NCBI GenBank assembly: GCA_051878795.1
Contig: JBJEKU010000041.1
Span: 1 to 16,609, forward strand
Origin: W1P20-047 sp051878795
GTDB taxonomy: Bacteria > Actinomycetota > Coriobacteriia > Coriobacteriales > Eggerthellaceae
DNA length: 16,609 bases
Reading direction: 5' to 3'
Below are positions 13,156-16,609 of this stretch, in pieces (position 1 is the first letter of the stretch; every line of letters starts with the position of its first letter). The notes under the pieces are model-generated. The model had not been told where the DNA came from. It made no database searches and was given only the letters and a program-made list of their open reading frames with translations. The position numbers were made by a program, and so were the translations under genes.

Positions 13156-16100
13156 CTATCGAACCCGTTTCAGGCTGTTCGCAATCTCGTAGGTCTTCTG
13201 GAACACCGCTCCGTTTATCACGTAGGGTCGCTCGCGTTCAGCAGATGAACCGCAGCCGAGGAACACCTCGGGACACAGAAGGCGCTCTTCCCCATCTTCA
13301 CCTCGTTCGCACCACACGGGAATTTCGGAAGGCAGGCTCCTTCCAGCGCAATCCGCCAGAGAGCATACAATCCAGTCGCCACCGCCATGTTCCAGACGAT
13401 CGCCCCAAACATTCTCACTGCGGTTTATCCAGTACTCGGCATAGGTGCCCTTGATGCAGGCTCCTGCCCACTCTTCGCCAGCTTTAACAGCAAGGATATA
13501 TTGTGCCGCGGGAATCGCTTTCTCCCCTCCGAAGCAGTCGACGGGCGGCTCGTCACCTTCCCTGCGATATCGAATCTCACAGCATGAAGAGAAATCGTAG
13601 TTCCAGTATCCATATGACGCCATAGCCTCGATAGGGTTACGGAATGTTCCCCGCTTTTCCCAATCCTTCGGGACTGGCAGCTCTTTCAAATCATCGAAAC
13701 GTATGTTGCGACCAGGTCCTTCACCACAATCGATCACATACCGAGCATTGAATTTTTCCGGGAAGCAGTCACCAGAAAGATCGGAAAGGCGCATCTTGCC
13801 GGATAGGGGAAGATTCTCGATCTTCCACACCTCCCCCATCAGGCCGCACACGAAGACCCCAGGCGCCTCGTCGGTACCATCTTCCAAGCGATTGTGGAAC
13901 ACCAGGCTGTCATCATCGATGGCAAAGGCATGGAACCCGGCAGTCCCGGGTTTCTTCCTGAAGATGCGGGCAGTCCCCCTCGATACGCCTTCCAAGAGGT
14001 ACAAACCCGGATCCATCGCCACCTTCACCGTCGCCTTGTACCGGCAGAGCCCATAACCCATCTGCGAAGATAGGATAGCCTTCATGTTGGTGACTGAATA
14101 TACGTCGTGAAGTCGGGTATCTTCCTTCCCCACCAGCTGGGAAATCCTGCCCAACCGGTCGAATGGCGCAATGAAGGGATGGCGCATCAGAAGATGGCTG
14201 TCATGGCGGCCATCGCTCATTCCCCGTAACCTGAAGTTCATTGAAGCTTTCGGGGACATGGATATCCAACCTTCGGTAAGGTACAACGCCAGCCAGCGAT
14301 CATGCTCTGCACGTGCCATCCTTGCAAGCTTGCAATCCGATGCGAACAGCTGCTCTCGCTTCAACGGATCCCGCAATTGTTCGGAAAGGGGTTGGCACAT
14401 GCGATCCAACGCCGCCTCTAGGAAATGTTGGGCAGAACCCCCGTAATCGGCAAGCGAGGTATTCCGACTGGAAGCCTCAGCCATATCGATGGGGTTCATT
14501 TCCATGTCGAGTCCGAATGCCCAGAGCTTCGATCTCATCGCAAGGGCATTCGCCGTACTTGAAAGCCTGCCCATCTGCCATCTGGTGTAGGAAAGGAAAT
14601 CCTCGATCCGCTTCTCCCGATCGGATTGCCCATCATGGAGCGTGGAAAACGACGAATGCACCGCAAAAGCCAGGGCTTCCTGCGGAGAGGCGACGATGCT
14701 CTCCTCGGTAAAGATGCGATCCAAACTTCCATACGGGATCAAGGACAAGGGAAGCTTCGTTCCATTCATGCGCTCGATAACGGGATGCTTCGAATGGTTC
14801 TTCACATTCACGTAGATCTTCGGCGAGATCAACTGCTCGGCACCATCCCCGCTCCCGCAGAATGCCTGGCGTAAGGACAGGGCCGCATCGGTGCTCAGAT
14901 CGTCCTCGCCCAAGGAAACCACGCAATACGGAACAACCTTCCCAAAGCCCTTCCCCTCGGATTCCTGGCTGATGGCCGCGACCTGACCGTGGACTTCCCT
15001 AAGGGCCTCGTTGAAGCTGCGCTCACCTGCAGCTGCCCGCCAGAATCGAACATTGGCATGATGGCCCTCGGAAGCATCGGTTCTCATGCCCCAGGACGAA
15101 AAGCATCCGTTATTCCTCAATTGCGGACACCAATAATCGACCTTGTTGAAGAAGTCTTGCCTGCTCATGCGATCGATGACGAAGATGGTCATATCCACAT
15201 CGACGATTTGCCCCAACCAACAGGCTGCCCGAAAAGCCTCGAAGCCATGATCCCCTGCACCGAGGATGATCACCACCAGGTTAGCCCTGCGCGCATCCTC
15301 ATTACCCTGATCAAGAAGCAGGTAATGGGGCGGTAAGGTTTTATGGAGCGGATGATTCCACATCAAGTCGTATACGCCGGCACGGGCCTCGTCGACGATA
15401 CGAATATCGAAACCCCTTATACCGACAACAGAATCGAGCGTCTGCTCGTCGCTACGCCCCCTGCTCGAACAATAGATGTGGTATCGAGGCGCTCCTTCAT
15501 CGGTAAAGCGCAAGGCACGCGCGTTTCTTATCTGCTCTTGCGTCGCGTCTTTTCCCTCGACCATACGATCGATTGCACGAAGGTCCGCTTCGGAGCACGT
15601 ACGATCACCATAAGGGGAAGTCCACGCAGCAAGTGAGCGCATGAATCCGATTGCGCTACCCAAGTTAAGCCCGCTGTCATCGCCGAAGAAGAACACGTGC
15701 AGCGACCAGAAGGCCTTTCCATGAAGACCCCTGAACGTTTCACGGAGCAGCGTGTCACAGTCCGCGTCAATGAAACGTATCGTCCTGCAGGAAAGCGCTT
15801 TGATCTCGCCGGAGGCTTTTTCCTCGGCATTCTTGCTGACGTTGGCGAAGACAACTAAGGGAGCGACCGCACCAACGCCAATCCGATTCGAAGGATTGTC
15901 GGTCTTCATTCTCAAGTTCTTCACGAAGGCCAGGGATTTGTCGCTGATGCCATCGAACAAATAGATCCTGCTGTTCCGGGCGCGGTTCCTCATCAGCATC
16001 ACCGCAATGATGAGGGATACGCGGCCCTTGAACATGCTGATTGCCGTTGCAGCGATTCCGATGGGAGCCAAGGTATACAGAACAGCAAGGAATACCACAT

Positions 16101-16506
16101 ACCCGCTTGCAAACGGCTGCATCGAAGGCAGCAAGGCAACATACTGGTTCAAGAAAGCCTGAAGGGTTGCAAGATTGCTCTCGAAGAAGAACATCGCAAG
16201 CGCGTTGTACAGCCCCATCAAAACGCCGGCAGCAATCGCAAGCCCCGCATTACCCAGGAGATCCCACGCTTCATGAACAGCCATGGGCAAGGTCGCAAAA
16301 TAACAGGCTGCAATGATCAGGGATATAACAGAAAGCATCTGGCTTTTCGCCCGAGCGCTCGACTCCTTCGAGAAACTGAAGATCTTCCAGATAGACACGA
16401 AAACCGCGATGAGCAAGACGATCGCAATGCAGAATCCGCCGATATAGAGAAGCGAAAGAGCCATAGAAAAGGAAGGAGCTTGCACAAGACCATCAGCCGT
16501 ATTCAT
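13156..16506 (-). CDS. Large membrane protein with TrkA-N-like and RyR domains
   Basis: About 1116 residues. Four or five hydrophobic helices occupy the N-terminus (about 17-38, 57-78, 86-108, 135-158). Then come a Rossmann-like region (about 178-250, starting SRIYLFDGISDKSLAF), a segment resembling RCK lobes (about 341-390), and a second Rossmann region with LGAGDHG (416-421). A ryanodine-receptor-type domain follows at about 724-810: EHDRWLALYLTEGW (734-747), then HPFIAPFDRL and a KEDTRLHDV stretch. The last 300 residues are unassigned and end GDWIV...VFQKTYE. TrkA-N/RCK domains bind NAD(H) or nucleotides and RyR domains may bind nucleotide ligands, suggesting a ligand-gated membrane effector or channel. 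ATG 16506 has GAAGGG eight bases upstream; GTG 16515 is an alternative, and the frame remains open to the window edge. Function unknown. Confidence 0.85.
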   Translation of the reverse strand: MNTADGLVQAPSFSMALSLLYIGGFCIAIVLLIAVFVSIWKIFSFSKESSARAKSQMLSVISLIIAACYFATLPMAVHEAWDLLGNAGLAIAAGVLMGLYNALAMFFFESNLATLQAFLNQYVALLPSMQPFASGYVVFLAVLYTLAPIGIAATAISMFKGRVSLIIAVMLMRNRARNSRIYLFDGISDKSLAFVKNLRMKTDNPSNRIGVGAVAPLVVFANVSKNAEEKASGEIKALSCRTIRFIDADCDTLLRETFRGLHGKAFWSLHVFFFGDDSGLNLGSAIGFMRSLAAWTSPYGDRTCSEADLRAIDRMVEGKDATQEQIRNARALRFTDEGAPRYHIYCSSRGRSDEQTLDSVVGIRGFDIRIVDEARAGVYDLMWNHPLHKTLPPHYLLLDQGNEDARRANLVVIILGAGDHGFEAFRAACWLGQIVDVDMTIFVIDRMSRQDFFNKVDYWCPQLRNNGCFSSWGMRTDASEGHHANVRFWRAAAGERSFNEALREVHGQVAAISQESEGKGFGKVVPYCVVSLGEDDLSTDAALSLRQAFCGSGDGAEQLISPKIYVNVKNHSKHPVIERMNGTKLPLSLIPYGSLDRIFTEESIVASPQEALAFAVHSSFSTLHDGQSDREKRIEDFLSYTRWQMGRLSSTANALAMRSKLWAFGLDMEMNPIDMAEASSRNTSLADYGGSAQHFLEAALDRMCQPLSEQLRDPLKREQLFASDCKLARMARAEHDRWLALYLTEGWISMSPKASMNFRLRGMSDGRHDSHLLMRHPFIAPFDRLGRISQLVGKEDTRLHDVYSVTNMKAILSSQMGYGLCRYKATVKVAMDPGLYLLEGVSRGTARIFRKKPGTAGFHAFAIDDDSLVFHNRLEDGTDEAPGVFVCGLMGEVWKIENLPLSGKMRLSDLSGDCFPEKFNARYVIDCGEGPGRNIRFDDLKELPVPKDWEKRGTFRNPIEAMASYGYWNYDFSSCCEIRYRREGDEPPVDCFGGEKAIPAAQYILAVKAGEEWAGACIKGTYAEYWINRSENVWGDRLEHGGGDWIVCSLADCAGRSLPSEIPVWCERGEDGEERLLCPEVFLGCGSSAERERPYVINGAVFQKTYEIANSLKRVR

Positions 16507-16609
16507 CGAAGGCACCCTTCCCTTGAACCAACATCGGTGAACAGGATACTTGACGAGGTACTGTCCAGACTCTTGCGCAAATTCCAGCAGACGGCCGCCC
16601 GCCGTCGGT

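Overview
The window is a compact stretch of bacterial chromosome of moderately high GC with about 15 genes. Most genes have strong AGGAGG-like ribosome binding sites, and one binding protein has a lipoprotein signal. I lean toward a Gram-positive actinobacterial anaerobe, possibly Coriobacteriia/Eggerthellaceae, from the overall style of the proteins (FdhD, amino-acid ABC operon, COG0523 and permease/ArsR genes). No rRNA, tRNA, CRISPR array or insertion sequence was seen, and the taxonomic placement is inference.

Left part (1-4333): a truncated small gene, a WalJ/YycJ-type metallo-beta-lactamase-fold hydrolase and pyrE lie on the minus strand, with terminator-like hairpins after pyrE. A ClC-family chloride channel/antiporter lies on the plus strand and converges on fdhD, whose product lacks the family's usual CxxC sulfur-carrier motif.

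Middle (4398-7711): a complete polar amino-acid uptake operon on the minus strand, in the order permease, permease, ATPase, lipoprotein binding protein. The first three genes overlap. A 9-bp intercistronic hairpin precedes the binding-protein gene and a strong terminator follows it. A 454-bp gene-free region upstream holds a large inverted repeat and an attenuator-like hairpin.

Central-right (7893-10896): two convergent transcription units that look like one regulon. On the plus strand are a G3E/COG0523 P-loop GTPase and a 76-residue thioredoxin-fold protein. On the minus strand are a CSC-motif permease of the ArsP/COG0701 type and an ArsR-family repressor with a CxC sensor motif. Both outer promoters carry the same dyad, TCGA-N6-TCGA, placed upstream of -35, inside the spacer and at the start site (the spacer copy is degenerate at the GTPase promoter). 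This suggests a thiol-reactive metal(loid) response module that includes a GTPase. It is the most interesting system I can support here.

Right part (10959-16609): an agmatinase-family ureohydrolase and a divergent LysR regulator share a 13-bp T-N11-A dyad. After them comes a very large membrane protein (about 1116 residues) with N-terminal transmembrane helices, two TrkA-N/Rossmann-like regions, a ryanodine-receptor (RyR) domain and an unassigned C-terminal region. Its reading frame stays open to the window edge, so its start and its partner genes are uncertain.
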